DNA of 64,000 nucleotides from NCBI GenBank assembly GCA_928212115.1, contig CAKMRJ010005634.1:252417261-252481260 (forward strand), given 5' to 3'. The notes below the pieces were generated by a model. The model was given only the letters and a program-made list of their open reading frames with translations, had not been told where the DNA came from and did no database searches. The position numbers and the translations under genes are program-made. Shown here piece after piece: positions 61,863 to 64,000 of this stretch; within the stretch, counting starts at the first letter, position 1; every line of letters starts with the position of its first letter. This stretch comes from Lactuca virosa. Taxonomy: Eukaryota > Streptophyta > Magnoliopsida > Asterales > Asteraceae.

Positions 61863-61878
61863 TCTAAAGGGGGGATGA
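61863..61878 (+). promoter_or_regulatory. Gypsy polypurine tract
   Basis: AAAGGGGGGATGA abuts the 3' LTR at 61879. Confidence 0.9.
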
Positions 61879-64000
61879 TGTGACAACCCGATATTTTTCA
61901 AGTCAATGTAACATTCAAAAAGTCAAATATAATGAACTATTTGGAATCAACGAAATTAGCGTAAAAAATGAAGTGTTCTAAAATCTTAATTGGGATGCAT
62001 AAAGCGTTAGATATCGTGCCAAGGTTTCCAAAAACATAAAGAACACTCAAATCCGAGTTATAACGAAGGAGTTATGACCAATCGAAAATCCACGACACAC
62101 CCGGTAAAACACTGCTAAACGTAAAAAGTGAAACTTCAATAAAATGCTTTTTAGCCTTAGGTATCTAAACGAAAGTTGTATATTACGTTAAACCGTGAAC
62201 ATACATAAAAAGAACGTCCAAATCTGACTTCGTATGAGGAAGTTATGATTTTTCTAAGTTTCGGAACAGCGGTAGACAGCTAAAAACTCGAAATAAAGAT
62301 CGAGCGAAAATTAGCCGACGCAACCTAAACGAGAGTTGAAGGTCTCTACAATAGTAGTACAATGGTAAAAAGACAGACGAAAACGGACATCGGATATAGA
62401 AGTTATGGATTTTTAACGGAATTATCGTGTCCCGGCCTATTAAATAAAATATAATTAAAAATAAAGTCAAAATTAGCCGATGGAGTCTAAATAAAAGTTG
62501 TAGATTATTTTTTCACCTTTGCGTGGATATAAAGAACGTCAAAAACGGAGCTCGTATGCGAAAGTTACGTATTTTTGAAGTTTTAGGCACGCATTACGAA
62601 GCTTATCCGAAGGAGTACGCCCAGCGTACTTTGGAGTACCCCCAGCGTACTGAATGGAGGGCCTCGGATCAGCCACGTCGCCCCTACCCATCTACGGCAG
62701 TCCCATCCGAATACCGGAGACCGTGACGTCATCGCTGACGTATGCCCCGCGTACGAGGGTACGCCCAGCGTACGAGGTACGCCCCGCGTACTTCGGAGTA
62801 CGCCCAGCGTACGAGGCCAGCTTCCACCACTATAAATAGCATGCGAGGGTTCTGGGCAAAATTGCTCATTTTCTCTCATTCTCTCACATTTTTACCTCGT
62901 TTTGCATGCAAGTAATATCCCGAAGCCCCGGTTTCATATCTAACCCCCGACGAAGGTCCGAAGCCCCGAGATTCCCAAGAATCTCATCGCTTTCCGGTCG
63001 AGGTGCCGCCCGAGAAAAATCTCGTTTTCTTCGAATCATCACACTTTCCGGGTGAGTTCATACCCCTACTTTTTCACGTCTTTTCATGTTTTAGGGGTGG
63101 AAATACAAGTGCAATACGATAAAACTTATCGTTTTATACGGATTCAAATACATTATCTACATTTTTATAAATGTTAAATAACTTTGATATCAACTTTATA
63201 CTTTACATGCAAAGTTAGTATTACATCGAGTTTTTATCACCAAATGGAACACACTTTCGGAAAAACTATAATGGGTATAGTTTACGGGTTATTCATTACA
63301 TCTTTACATAAACATTGTAAAAATGAAATACCTTCATCTACATGAAATATAGACTTTTCTTTTCGTAAATCTATAAATATTAAGTGTTGTGAGATATTCA
63401 GGTTCAACGTACTCTCAAGTACGCATTTCAAGTCCTGTATTATAAACCATAATATCTTGGAGGGAGAGCGTGATACTTGTGTATAGATCTATACGGGATT
63501 GACAATCCCGCACCTAAACTGTTAGCTACAGTTAGACCGGCAGGTCTGGGGTGACAAACGTCATAACACTACAACGCCTGAAGAACGTTGTTACAGGCAG
63601 TCTGGGTCAATAGCATGGTTATAAAACTCACACGGAGTATTAAAATAAGATTGATTTACGAGGCTTTTGATGCATACAGTAAATACATTATTTGAGTATA
63701 AACACACTTTCACCATTTGAGCACGAAAGATACTATTGCAATACCAGTCGTTGGAACTTTTCAGACTACATGTAGAAAATATTGGATTTTCTGGAAAACA
63801 CGTTCAGTTATTTTTACTAAAGGGCATACAAATTTTCAATACAAAACTCTTGTGAACTCACCAACTTAATTGTTGACACTTTTTTTTTAAAACTACTTGT
63901 ATTTCTCAGGGAATCAGTAATACAGGTAACCAATCAGCTTTTGGAGAAGGAACGCTAAGGCTTCTATTATCAAAACATTTTAAATCATCATATTTGTAAT
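61879..64000 (+). repeat. Gypsy 3' LTR (incomplete at window edge)
   Basis: It matches 53379-55475. It carries one more inverted-repeat box than the 5' LTR: an extra 21 bp at 62630-62650 containing GTACCCCCAGCGTAC next to the box at 62615-62629. Confidence 0.95.

Larger units (their letters stand above)
53379..64000 (+). mobile_element. Chromodomain Gypsy (Tekay-like) retrotransposon, 3' end beyond window
   Basis: The 5' LTR is 53379-55629 (2251 bp) and the 3' LTR starts at 61879, reaching about 2122 bp before the window ends. By alignment about 150 bp of it is missing. The likely 5-bp target duplication on the left is TTCAG (53374-53378); the right copy is outside. It has a PBS, an extra ORF, gag-pol and a polypurine tract. 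The two LTRs differ at well over a dozen sites, so this insertion is older than the Copia one. Confidence 0.95.

Overview
The window is nuclear DNA of a flowering plant, almost entirely transposable-element sequence. It is AT-rich, contains an exon-intron plant gene (a chorismate mutase copy), and carries plant-type Copia and chromodomain Gypsy retrotransposons primed by initiator Met-tRNA, a Mutator-like element (MULE), a hAT remnant and a Tourist-like MITE. The LTR styles look like Asteraceae (perhaps Lactuca or a relative), but that is an impression from memory and not proven.

Layout. 1-1170: remnant of a Copia RNase H region and LTR. 1179-12056: a MULE with terminal inverted repeats and a perfect 9-bp target duplication. 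It holds a GRF zinc-finger ORF (+) and a broken transposase (-), and a 7.85-kb Copia element (2897-10747, TSD CAACC) sits inside it. 11108-13774: a 1.33-kb tandem duplication covering the right MULE end and flank. 13775-19920: chorismate mutase copy, MITE and hAT remnant. 19921-23663: a solo LTR that contains the start of another LTR. 23664-23676: a run of 13 N.

From 23677 to 44556 the sequence repeats 2897-23663 almost base for base. Small indels concentrate at the ends facing the N run. The simplest reading is two overlapping contig ends placed side by side, so the window probably holds about 43 kb of distinct DNA. Copy B (right of the gap) is the better version of 30768-44556; copy A (left) is the better version of 2897 to about 7000.

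40729-50728: a short exon-like reading frame is split by a solo LTR (40768-50644, TSD AGTCT). That LTR is itself split by a gag-only LTR element on the minus strand (43016-50265, TSD AAGGG). 51118-53378: 3' LTR and pol tail of a minus-strand Gypsy element. 53379-64000: a plus-strand chromodomain (Tekay-like) Gypsy element inserted in that pol tail. It has an extra acidic/coiled-coil ORF ahead of gag, and its 3' LTR runs off the window.

Most notable: the duplicated contig ends; the two-gene MULE; and the LTR promoters. Four LTR families each carry their own short inverted-repeat box near a TATA box, and in two of them the boxes follow a shared, conserved U3 block of about 200 bp.
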